From Tubiluchus corallicola (taxonomy: Eukaryota > Priapulida > Priapulimorpha > Priapulimorphida > Tubiluchidae), in the NCBI GenBank assembly GCA_030141605.1, contig JAQGDQ010000181.1, forward strand, positions 1-62,000: a stretch of 62,000 bases of DNA. The letters are read 5' to 3'. This document shows, piece after piece, positions 1-11,719 of the stretch. The translations under genes were made by a program, and so were the position numbers. The first letter of the stretch is position 1; every line of letters starts with the position of its first letter. The notes beneath the pieces were generated by a model. The model saw only the letters and a list, made by a program, of their open reading frames with translations. It was not told the origin of the DNA and did no database searches.

Positions 1-92
<92 letters not shown>
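1..92. repeat. (AAT)n microsatellite
   Basis: The window opens inside an uninterrupted AAT trinucleotide run that probably continues beyond the left edge. It lies downstream, in transcript terms, of the hydrolase exon at 460-656 and so is probably intronic. Confidence 0.95.
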
Positions 93-97
<5 letters not shown>

Positions 98-194
98 TAT
101 CATTAATGAAATTATGACTGTGAATGCCAGAATGTTCATAAACCATTGCAGTTTATTTCACAACAGTTATTGCCCATTGCGTTTAGTGAATCAG

Positions 195-325
195 AGAAAG
201 AAGGGACATGCTGAAAAACTATAAACCAGGACTTGAACCCGAGACCTTGGATTATACCTCTCATGCTCTGCCACCCGAGCTACCAGTTCAACATGACAAA
301 GCAGACCCGAGATTTCATCCTTGCA
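195..325 (-). repeat. tRNA-derived SINE copy
   Basis: Read on the minus strand, this holds a tRNA-like A box (around GTAGCTCGGGTGG) followed by a B box (GGTTCAAGTCC). The flanking pattern recurs near 8.5, 34.4 and 37.3 kb. There is no good anticodon arm or acceptor-stem closure, so I call it a SINE and not a functional tRNA. The family assignment rests on the shared Pol III boxes and similar flanks seen by eye. Confidence 0.6.
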
Positions 326-459
326 GCACACAATCCAACATTGTCCTGCGCTAAACGATATAACATGTAGCTTCTGTACCATCAATGAATACGATGAATG
401 CTGTCTAAGATGAATATTTTGATCTAAAGAATTTATTTCTAAGTTGTCGCCAAACTTAC

Positions 460-3400
460 GGTTTTTCTGTGAGTACAGCAGCCAGCAACGTTGACGTGAA
501 TGATTTTGTCACAGAAGCAATGCAGAACCTGTGATCCAGAGTCACTTCTTCTTGTGTTTCTATGTCCGCTACACCATAAGTTTTGTTGTAAACAATCTCA
601 TTGTCCATTAGTAGCACTACACTTACGCCGGGACCAAAGTGAAGGCATTTCATAAGCTGGAATATAACACATTTTCTACCCACGAGCGCTAGCGTTGCAG
701 AACAAATTATAGTCATAAGTCCTTTATTTCACATTACACATTTACAATAGTTTCATGTACAATATATAGTGAAAAGCCTACAATTAACATAATGCAAATA
801 AGCTTTTATTGCTTCTGCACAAGAAAGCCTCACACACTGTTCACCTATATACATATGTAAATGTGTTGCGGGTAATCAAAAAGCAGGGCTTGTTAGATTG
901 TCCTACACAGTGAAAGGAAAAAAAGTAATGAAAATAATCTGAACATTTGAAGTGAATCGTATGATAAAGAAAACATTTAGTGCTTCAAAATGGAATGATG
1001 TAATGAATGAAGCTCATATATGAGATGATATAAAAGATAGAAAGACTATGCTTTTTCTCTTCATCATTAGGTATCCACTTTGAATTAATTCATGCTACCT
1101 CGCAAACGCAGAGGGCTAGAGTCACGAAACTTACAGGGTAGATGCTTAGAATTTGGGCCTTAAAAGAGGTAGGGCGAACGGTTCACCCTTTCAAAATGAC
1201 AAGAATACTGACATCGGCCAGTTTTTCGATTATCATGCAACTCCTCCTCGGGCTTTGAGTTAAAGGTCAAGAAAAGGGATACGTGAAGTAAGATTCAGAA
1301 AAAATGTCCTAAACAATTATACTACTTTGTAACAATTTTATGCATATATCGTACTCGTGTAGAAAAGATTTTTGTTTTGTTTTCATTTTAGAACTCCCGT
1401 AATACTGTTCCGAAGTCGCCATTACATGACTTCACTTACGCGCAACTTAAATCAGGGCATAAAAAGTAAACGTTAAACTATGTCCCAAAAGACTTTCCAT
1501 GCAAAGTTATATTACTTAGCATTTCGCTTACCTGCTTGGAAGAGTTACGTATGAGAAAGAAAATTATTGATTATTGATAAAATGTCGCCTACTCACCCTC
1601 TAGGGTGCACCACGCACTAGCCAACAATGTATTTTTAATCTTATTAACAAGATACAGTTATTTAAAATTTTACTTAGTTAGTGACGTGTGCCCTACAAAT
1701 GCTCTGATTATTTTTTCAAACGTTACTTAGTGTTATCTGAACTTGTTTCAAATCACTTATCGTAAAAATGGCTGCGTCTAACGGTCATCACGGGAGTATA
1801 AATTTATACACCGTTACTGCCGACGCAAGTCGTGTATGCAAAAAGGCAGTATGTAAGTGGTGCAAAATTTCAAGACGAATAATTTAAGCTTTATGTAAGT
1901 GAAGGGTTTTCTTGTGTTTAAAATTATTTTCATAAGTACTTAGGTACTATGAAGTAGATGTATACATGGAGTTTCAAAGGCCCCGAAATACAAGCCAATA
2001 TGTATGATATTTAATAACTCAAAAACCTATAGCAACTAGAGTCACTAAACTTGCAGGAGTATGGAATCTGGGTAACTACAGTCGCGAAACTTGCAGGAGT
2101 AGGGAATCTGGGTAACTACAGTCTCGAAACTTGCAGGAGTAGGGAATCTGGGTAACTACAGTCGCGAAACTTGCAGGAGTAGGGAATCTGGGTAACTACA
2201 GTCGCGAAACTTGCAGGAGTAGGGAATCTGGGTAACTACAGTCGCGAAACTTGCAGGAGTAGGGAATCTGGGTAACTACAGTCGCGAAACTTGCAGGAGT
2301 AGGGAATCTGGGTAACTACAGTCGCGAAACTTGCAGGAGTAGGGAATCTGGGTAACTACAGTCGCGAAACTTGCAGGAGTAGGGAATCTGGGTAACTACA
2401 GTCGCGAAACTTGCAGGAGTAGGGAATCTGGGTAACTACAGTCGCGAAACTTGCAGGAGTAGGGAATCTGGGTAACTACAGTCGCGAAACTTGCAGGTGT
2501 AGGGAATCTTGGTAACTACAGTCGCGAATCTTGCAGGAGTGTGGAATCTGGGTAACTACAGTCGCGAAACTTGCAGGAGTAGGGAATCTGGTAACTACAG
2601 TCGCGAAACTTGCAGGAGTAGGGAATCTGGGTAACTACAGTCGCGAAACTTGCAGGAGTAGGGAATCTGGGTAACTACAGTCGCGAAACTTGCAGGAGTA
2701 GGGAATCTGGGTAACTACAGTCGCGAAACTTGCAGGAGTAGGGAATCTGGGTAACTACAGTCGCGAAACTTGCAGGAGTGGATTGGGTACTACAGTCGCG
2801 AAACTTGCAGGAGTGGAATCTGGGTAACTACAGTCGCGAAACTTGCAGGAGTAGGGAATCTGGGTAACTACAGTGGTGAAACTTGCAGGAGTAGGGAACC
2901 TGGGTAACTAGAGTCGCGAAACTTGCAGGAGTAGGGAATCTGGGTAACTACAGTCGCGAAACTTGCAGGAGTAGGGAATCTGGGTAACTAGAGTCGCGAA
3001 ACTTGCAGGAGTAGGGAATCTGGGTAACTACAGTCGCGAAACTTGCAGGAGTAGGGAATCTGGGTAACTACAGTGGTGAAACTTGCAGGAGTAGGGAACC
3101 TGGGTAACTAGAGTCGCGAAACTTGCAGGAGTAGGGAACCTGGGTAACTACAGTCGGGAAACTTGCAGGAGTAGGGAACCTGGGTAACTAGAGTAGCGAA
3201 ACTTGCAGGAGTAGGGAATCTGGGTAACTACAGCCGCGAAACTTGCAGGAGTAGGGAATCTGGGTAACTACAGTCGCGAAACTTGCAGGAGTAGGGAATC
3301 TGGGTAACTACAGTCGCGAAACTTGCAGGAGTAGGGAATCTGGGTAACTACAGTCGCGAAACTTGCAGGAGTATGGAATCTGGGTTACTACAGTCACGAA

Positions 3401-5463
3401 ACTTGCAGGAGTAGGGAATCTGGGTAACTACAGTCGCGAAACTTGCAGGAGTGTGGAATCTGGGTTACTACAGTCACGAAACTTGCAGGAGTGTGGAATC
3501 TGGGTAACTACAGTCACGAAACTTGCAGGTGTAGGGAATCTGGGTAACTACAGTCGCGAAACTTGCAGGAGTAGGGAATCTGGGTAACTACAGTCGCGAA
3601 ACTTGCAGGAGTAGGGAATCTGGGTAACTACAGTCGCGAAACTTGCAGGAGTATGGAATCTGGGTTACTACAGTCGCGAAACTTGCAGGAGTGTGGAATC
3701 TGGGTTACTACAGTCACGAAACTTGCAGGAGTGTGGAATCTGGGTAACTACAGTCACGAAACTTGCAGGTGTAGGGAATCTGGGTTACTACAGTCACGAA
3801 ACTTGCAGGAGTGTGGAATCTGGGTTACTACAGTCGCGAAACTTGCAGGAGTGTGGAATCTGGGTAACTAAAGTCGCGAAACTTGCAGGAGTATGGAATC
3901 TGGGTAACTGCAGTCACGAAACTTGTAGGAGTAGGGAATCTGGGTAACTACAGTTGCTAAACATGCAGGAGTAGGGAATCTGGGTAACTAGAGTCACAAA
4001 ACTTGCAGGTGTAGGGAATCTAGGTAAAAATTTGGGTAAACGACTTTGTCCCTCGAGTCGTAACATTAAACAACTCCGAAACTAGAGTATGCAGAGTCAC
4101 ACTATTTCAAAGACGTGCTTGCGAATTTGGATCTGATTTTATTCAGCCTTGGTTATGCAATTCAGAAACCTATAAACCAAAATCCAACACAAAGTGGTAG
4201 GTCCTGCTCAAATTAGATGGTTGTGGCGAAACCGGCAACTGCCTTATTATCAAGGCCATGTGTCGAAGATGAAACTTTGAGCCGGCAGAAGTATTTCAGA
4301 CATGTTTGGATGTGTATACATCTTCTCTATATGAGATAAACACCAAGGTTTAGCATGATGAATGAAACCTCGTAGAGAGGGAATCAAACCTGTTCACCCA
4401 TATGGTCCATATGATGGTTATATATGGCTAGTTCTGCTGACTTGCACAAATAATATTTTCAAATTCAAGCTCATTTAATGTACCTGTCGGTAATACGACT
4501 TATTTTCTGTAGCATCAGATAGAATATATGATGGTTCACATGATGTGTGTCTAGAATAAAATGCTTAAACAATTAATTACGGTATACATAAAATTACGTT
4601 TTTGTGATAAACTTGTATAAAAACTTGTATAAAAAAACGTGTATAAAACTGTATAAAACTTGAAAATTTAATCTTCAAAAACGACTGTTAGGCGCAGCCA
4701 TTTTGACGGTAGGCCGTTTGAAAAAGGTTTAGATAGAATTTGCGTAACGTTTGAAAAAATAATCAAAGCATTCGTAGCGCACACTTCACTAGCTAAACAA
4801 AGGTACATTTATAAACTACTGCATCTTTTCAATAAGATCAATAATGTGTTTTTGGTGAGGCAGTGACTTCTTTGGTTTACACAGGGGTAGTGAAACAGTG
4901 TCGTTTTACTAGTTGGCCCGAACATTTAAATTACTATTAATTTTCTTTTCTAGTTACCTGTCTTTTAAGTAGGCAAGCGTAATACAAAGTAATGTAATTC
5001 TGTACAGAAAGTTTTTTTCGGATATACTTGAAATTGTCTTTTATTGTGTCTAAAGCACAAACATACTTGATGATACAAGTAATATATTAAGTGCTTAATT
5101 AATGACTGCGTTAAAGCTATATAATCTAGAAGAGGATTTTTTATTTGTTGTGCTCTTATCACTAGAAGATGGTTCACGGTAACGTACTAAATCGACATGT
5201 ATCTCCTCTTAAACAAAATTTCAATTTTATAAACAGCCGTGATCCTTCAGTGGCGCTTCATCCATAAGACTTGTGGTAGACTGGTAGACCAGACCTCAAC
5301 CGAAGCTTGCGTAATCTACACTACAAGTTTGGGATTAAAGCGAGCGATTATAGTAATTTAAACTTACAGACTCAATGAAGTTGTCTAGCAATTGACTCTT
5401 CTCTTCGCTGATTGGCTCTGTTGTTGTACGACACAAAAGTAGCACGATTACGAAATATTTCAT
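460..5463 (-). CDS. Secreted beta-lactamase-like serine hydrolase, first two coding exons (3' part outside window)
   Basis: Exon 1 is 5463-5368 and exon 2 is 656-460, both bounded by GTAAGT donors and joined at phase 0. Exon 1 starts with MKYFVIVLLLC, a signal peptide, so the product should be secreted or luminal. Exon 2 carries GPGVSVVLL, then YGVAD, then SVTKSF. The SxxK tetrad (SVTK) is the acylated serine and general base of class C beta-lactamase/penicillin-binding-protein folds, a family that in animals includes LACTB-like hydrolases and peptidases. The YxN and HxG-like motifs lie in exons beyond the left edge. Substrate is unknown. The intron of 4.7 kb holds the minisatellite at 2031-4025. 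Upstream in-frame ATGs exist, but the chosen ATG places the hydrophobic core at the N-terminus. Confidence 0.85.
1550..1830 (+). repeat. Left arm of a long inverted repeat flanking the minisatellite
   Basis: This segment matches, in reverse complement and imperfectly, the stretch at about 4640-4960. The best shared core here reads ATTATTTTTTCAAACGTTAC and then AAAATGGCTGCG followed by TCTAACGGTC; the partner reads CAAAATGGCTGCG and CTAACAGTC after complementing. Arm ends were estimated by eye. Confidence 0.75.
2031..4025. repeat. 40-bp minisatellite, about 50 copies
   Basis: The unit is 40 bp, containing GTCGCGAAACTTGCAGGAG, then TAGGGAATCTGGGTAACTACA. The left half is nearly homogeneous. 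The right half, from about 2770, is more varied, with variants such as GAGTCGC, GTGGTGA and GTATGG that recur in blocks, suggesting higher-order expansion. Short open frames within it are by-products of a repeat without stop codons in some phases. It lies in intron 1 of the hydrolase gene. Confidence 0.97.
4640..4960 (-). repeat. Right arm of the inverted repeat flanking the minisatellite
   Basis: This is the reverse-complement partner of the segment at 1550-1830, about 0.6 kb beyond the right edge of the minisatellite. Similarity is clear over the central ~200 bp and fades outward. Confidence 0.75.
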
Positions 5464-5974
5464 AATATCTATGACTCGATTCATGATTACTTTTTTCATA
5501 GGATATGTAGGGTATATAGGGAGACAGTATGTAAAAGCGCAGCCATATAAACGTGCAAGTTTCACAAAATGAATATGTATCAAAGCGCAAGGTGCAAGTA
5601 CATCTTATGTTGACAGAGCTGTTCAAAATATTTTCAGGTGATCATGCAAGATAAAGGAATTTAAAAGAGTGCTCATCTAATACTGGCCTAACTCAGCTCT
5701 GTCAGTTTTTGCCTTTCCATGTCCTATAGCAAATTTTTGGACAATGATACAATAACAACATGCAGTTTTAGATTTATTTTTAAACTTTTTTTATTTTCAA
5801 GACCTACAACAATATGCATCATGAGTTGCCAATTTGTATCATGAACAAAATATTAACAGTGATATGACATGTATAATAAAAATACAAATTTAGGGAATAG
5901 TCAATTTTAAAATTTAAAATTTAACTATTAATTATCGCTTAACAGATTAAATAAACGCATAAAAGCAATACTAA

Positions 5975-6020
5975 ATTAGAAAGTCTGAAACTCGAACCCA
6001 AGACCTTTTGCTTTCTTGGG
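5975..6020 (-). repeat. SINE remnant with B-box-like sequence
   Basis: Minus-strand GGGTTCGAGTTTC resembles the B box of the SINE family found elsewhere in the window. No A box is evident, so it is either a truncated copy or chance. Confidence 0.3.
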
Positions 6021-6124
6021 TCTAAAAACTAAGTTAGAAATGATGAAGTGTTAGGTCTAATTGTAGTATTGGGACTGTATTAAAAGTAGTTCTATACTGA
6101 ATGGCTTATTGGCCTAATGGACCT

Positions 6125-6209
6125 GATTTCACAAAGCTGTCACTAACTTAGCGGACATCGTTATAATACTAATAACGACGTCGTTAACTTAGTGACGGCT
6201 TTGTGAATC
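6125..6209. mobile_element. Short palindromic fold-back element (MITE-like), copy 1
   Basis: The outer sequence GATTTCACAAAG pairs with CTTTGTGAATC, and the inner GTCACTAACTTAGCG pairs with CGTTAACTTAGTGAC, giving an 85-bp near-palindrome. A diverged copy is at 51306-51404, which shows it is dispersed. It lies between the iGluR 3' end and the hydrolase 5' end. Confidence 0.75.
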
Positions 6210-6640
6210 CGGCCTCTAGTTCTAATACAAGCAGAATCTAACTTCTTCACATTTCCGGTCTTTCGGTTTATTTAACGTCTAAAATTACAGCACCATTTTA
6301 AATATCTTACCATTGTAGTTGATTTACTCAAATAAATTTTGAATAATTTTGATATATATAGTTTCACACTGCATTGATACAATTTTCGCTTAATTTAAAC
6401 AAAATCTTGAAAGTTTTTGTTCCAATGTGCTCGGTCGTCTGATGAATTTCCAGACCATCTACTTCGATTAGCCCTATTATACCTCTCAAGTTTGTACTAT
6501 GCGTGAGGCGCAATAGGCTCCATGCAAAAACTTGAGGCACCATAGACTATAACTCGTTGTTTTTGCACCTTCTAACAAAAGGTAACGTGCCACCCTTTAG
6601 AATTAAATTGATATTAAAGCGTAGCATTGAGTTGCAGTAA

Positions 6641-9600
6641 TTAACGAATTAATTGCTGAGAAATGCGACGTGAGATTTTCTGAAACACCATCCGCTCTGC
6701 AAGTAAACCTGCCAAAGAAAACGCCATGCCAGCCGAAAGAACATAAAATGGAAGGGAAACGCGACTGAGTCCAAGAGACCCCTGTTGTCGAGTCCTTGTA
6801 CTAACAGCCGTTGTCATCACCGGGCATTCCCTATTCATTGGCCACCACTTTGCATATAATTCTTGCAGAATGCCGTGTTGATTCATATCCATCAAGCTGA
6901 AAGGTAAAATGTTTTTTTTTATTTTTTTACTGTCAAATGTCGTTTCTCTGACATTTTTTCCTATCTTAATTTTAATAAATGCTTTATACTTATGGCTTTT
7001 TTATTTAAAGAGTGTCACATCATACAGGTTACTCTAAACATTCCCCGTTATGGAACAGTAACGAGTCACCATAAAACGTTTAATATCGTTTTCAGTTTCG
7101 GCCTTATGTTATCTGCAAGGGTAGTAACAACATTGTAATATTCAAATTACATCAATAAAGATTTCCTTCAAAATAACCTGTCCACATTACAAGCATGAAA
7201 TCAGTTGTTGTTGTATTGGAAATATTGTAGTGATACCAAAGAATAGTTTTAGGATGATTTAATCCACGTTCTTCTTATTCTAAATCATTCAAGTAAAAGA
7301 ACATGCCTATTTTCGACACTGTAGCACCCCTCCATTACATGTTTGAGAGGCAACTTTGAACATCATAAACCACCAGTTATTGTACCTCATAGAAAATGAT
7401 TCCAAATATGGGAAGTGCTTTCGGAAAGCGATGGCGAAAAGTACAGGTGAAAAAGTCTCTTCGCTTAACACAAAATCACAGCTGTGACTGGCTTCATACA
7501 GGTGTGTCTGATGATCTCCAACTTTGGCAAAGCTCCCACGCCTTGTCCGCACCTTGTCAAAACCTTCCTGGTCACTGTCAAATAAGCGTTCGGCTGGATT
7601 CTCGTTTATGTGATCCCAAGCTTTGCGAATAAACGGGTCATCAGAAGTCTAGAAGAAAATGGAAGTTCTTATCAGTTTCGGTTTTAAAATTTCAATTTAG
7701 GTTGTTGGTGATTCAGATAGTCACGAAAACTTTCCAAATTATGTCGACTTCTGAAAAGCTAAAGCATCTCATCTCCCGTAAAGAGTTGGTCTACAGAGTA
7801 AAATCCATAACCCAGTTTCTTAATCAGATTTTTGATAATCCTGATAATACATTTTTGCTTTTTAGAAAACGACATGATTTGGAAAGTCATCGAAATTTAA
7901 GGTCCGAGTACAGCCCAAGGAAGAAAGGAAGAAATGGCGGAAGAAGGGAGGAAGGAAGACACAAATGAATAAAAGAAAGCGCATAGAAAAAAAACGGAAT
8001 AGGAAAAGCGGAAAGAAGAATGCAAAGTAGGAAAATTGGATGCATGATCGAGACAAACGGAAAAATTTAAAAAAAGAGGAATAAAGAAGAACGAAAAACA
8101 AGAGAATAAGGAATGAAATAAGTCCTAAATTACCTGCATCAAAACATCTAACAATGTTCCATGAATCATTCCGTAATCGATATCTGATTGATCAGCTAGG
8201 TCCTGAATACTGTTTATTGTGTAATCGATTTTGCTTATTGCTAGGAAGGCCATCAGGTTAGCAGTGTACGTAGCGATGATGATAATTCGAAACGCCCATA
8301 AAAAAGCGGTAACAATTCGATCCGAGACAGCAGAAATTTCGAAATTAGGGTCTAGAAAAATTTCGGAAATAATGGTAAAACCAAAAAGTCTTTTTAACTA
8401 TGATTTATATTTATAAAACTTGCTGTTTGTATTAAAGCACAATTAGCCTTTCCCCAAATTTGTTCGTGAAGTTTCGCTAAATTAGAGCGACGGGAGAGGC
8501 GATGCTGAAGAATTTTGAATACATCGAGACTTGAACTCGAGTTCTGTGGATTACGTACACTTGCTCTGACCATCCGAGCTATGTACTCACATGGAGAAAG
8601 CAAGCCCTTTTCACCTCTGCAATCTGCTAAAGGCTAATTGTTCTTTAATATAAACAGCTAGCTTTATTAAATCTGGTTAATCACTGTTAAAACTTCTGTT
8701 TAAGTTAGTTTTGTCACTAATTAACTAACTAATATAAGAGTAAAGTGAACAAAGGTTATTATGACATTTTCAGAACTTATTATTTCAATTAATGCCTCAT
8801 TAGAATTTAGCAGTGAATGAGCTTATTAATTAAACTTGAATTGTAATAATTATGCGATCTCGAATTCTTACCCTAAAACTTGTCCAATGTCTTTGAATGG
8901 CTTCAATTTGATGTCGGTTACTCGAGAATTGATTTTTCAATCACGAAGCGTCTCTTTGTTTACAACTTAAAACCTTCTTCATTTGAATCATGAATAATTA
9001 GTAGCAGCTTTGGTAGTTTTAATAGTTTTAGTATTAGTAGCTTTTATAATAGCTATTCAGACAGTCAATTACAACGTTTTCAAAACGAACATGGAGGAGC
9101 AAGCGTATTCAATAATCCTGTGAAATTAACACTCACCATGTAGTAGAAGCGTGCCATAAGTAAACCATATTGATTCCAGAAGATTCTGTGGACGTGACTT
9201 TCTTCCAATTTTAATGGCTGTTGGGGAATTGCGGCGAATCGCCCATAATGAGACGCCCACCACCAAGCCAGTTGCGCAGAGACACCACCAGATGTCGCCA
9301 GAAATGGGCTTCATTAGCATTGTTTGTCTGATTTCGCTTTCTTGTGTCTTGCGGAACATCAGGACGCTCTGTGATGTCTGCAGGAATGGGACAGTGAAGT
9401 TGACAGCAAGCTGTCTTTCTGGACTGTAGGCAAACGCTTGCAATGCAAAGTCAGCTTCCTATAATAGTATCTTCATTTAACACACTGCAGGCCAGTGACA
9501 GTATAAATCGCTCACATGCATGGACTAAACAATCAGGCAGTTCAGATAGCGAGTTAGCTAGTTGGCTAGTTAGTCAGTTTAGTGATCGGTGTCGGTCGAT

Positions 9601-11639
9601 CGGTCAGTCAGTCAGTCAGGCAGGCAGTCAGTCAGTCAGGTGGTCAGTCTGTCACTCATTCATTCATTCATTCACTCATTCATTCAGTCAGTCAGTCGGC
9701 CACATTTTCAGCCCGCCAGCCAGTCAGCACTTAGGCAAAACAAAGTTGTTAGCAACGCAAAATCATTACTGAAATATAACTAACCCCATCTTTATAGTTT
9801 ACATGTAATAATACATGTATTGAAGAGAGTATCTTACATTACGTTGAAGTGCGCCAATAATGCCGTTCCAACTTCCGTTTGGTTCTAGGGATCCAAATTT
9901 ACCATCAGGTGATAATATGACTCTGTACCTGCAATCATTTGTAATAAAGTTATTGGTGTTGTTGCCAATTACTGTCAGTATCAGTGTCAGTATTGTTATC
10001 GTCTTATCGATGTCATTATTCGTGTTACTAATGTCGCTGTTGCCAGCAGTATCATCGTTCTTATAGTTATTGCCCAGCAGCTAAGCTGCAGTCACATACC
10101 TGAAATTAAGCCTCCTAGATAACTCATCGAAGATGTCAACAACGTAGCCAATGTATGTCCCATTTCCTGCGTCTATGACAAAAGGAGGTCCCTAAAGAAA
10201 AAAACAAAATATAAAAGCAAGACAAACTGCGTTTTTTGAAGCTGCAGTTGTGTAAACGACAAACGACTTGGGAATAGACATCACTATGACTTTTGCAAAA
10301 TCTACAGCGTAGTACAAAGTCATTAATTATTGATACTTAATTAAAATATGCGAAATCTGTACTACGAGTTTTGTATATTTCAATTAAGAATCAATTAATG
10401 AGTAAACTGTAGTTTTAATAAACTGTATGGGTTAATGTATCAGGAAAATAGAATATGTCAGTTTTGTGATATGAATGTTGTTCAGACTCTTAATCATGCG
10501 GTCTTAGAATGTCCGAAACTAAATATGCTGACTGTGTTGAACATATCAACTCTTTTATGACACAACTTACTGTAAATAAAGCCAAATATTTGTATAAACT
10601 CGATAAAGTTTGTGGAAATAATGATCTTTAATTAATTTTCAACTTCTGTAAATATTCACGATTGTAATTAATATCACACTAAAATTATATTTCATGTAAT
10701 GATGCGTCTCGCTTGTCAATGGACAAATTGTTTTATATGTTATGTTTTTGGTATTTTACTTGGCTGTAGAAAATGCTGAATTTGTCAGTAAACTGCATTG
10801 ACTTGACTATTTGTGACTCGAATCGACTATACATGAATCGACTGTAATAAACTGACTCAAACTAACTTTATGCTCATTTGTATACATCTGCCTGTAACTA
10901 AAATATTCTATACTTTTCATACAATGCACATAGTGGAAATGCTGCCACCATTTATACTGTTTTGTAAAGCAAAGTCACTTAAAATAAATGAAGTTTATAT
11001 GTAATTCAAGGACATACTGGAAGCGTTGATGCAAGTAACTCTTTGCCATTATATCCCACATACTCAAACGAGTTTGGAAACAGATGAGGCTTTTCCTTCC
11101 GGCAACATCCCTTGCTTTTCAAATGTGGCTCTATTGTAAGTCCATTCATGTGGGAATACACGCCAGCTCTTTCAAATTTTGTCCGGTTGACACGCGTTGC
11201 AAGCGTTAGTACCTCCACACTAGTCGTCCCAGTGGAATTAACAGCTGATTGTGCAGTGTTGTTCTCACATGCTCTAAAAGTGATGATGTTGGCATAGGGA
11301 ACTCTCAAGAGAAGCAAAAGTTCCTCGCTGGGTTCATTCAGGGGTGCGTTGACGATATAGTATGCGGCGCTGGCAAACAGACTGTTCTCCTGGTCATTGA
11401 ACTGAAAAATAATGATGATGATGATGACAACAACAACGACGACGACGACGACAACGACAACAACAGCAACTACTACTACTACTACAACGACGACGACGAC
11501 GACGACGGCAACTACTACTACTACTACTACAACAACGACAACAACGTCAACAACGACAACAACGACAACCACGACAACCACGACAACCACGACCACCACG
11601 ACCACCACGACCACCACGACCACAACCACAACCACAACC

Positions 11640-11676
<37 letters not shown>

Positions 11677-11681
11677 CTACT

Positions 11682-11719
<38 letters not shown>

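Noticed and set aside
195-325. A functional tRNA gene
   Set aside because: A and B boxes are present but the acceptor stem does not close and the same degenerate unit recurs elsewhere.
3363-3947. Repetitive frames encoding tandem copies of a QECGIWVTTV-type peptide
   Set aside because: They are read from the 40-bp minisatellite, shift frame every unit, and have no splice sites or start context.
2031-4025. CRISPR array
   Set aside because: The whole 40-bp unit repeats without unique spacers, and the window is eukaryotic.
9443-9783. Ser/Gln/His-rich plus frames
   Set aside because: Products of the GTCA/ATTC tetranucleotide array in an iGluR intron.
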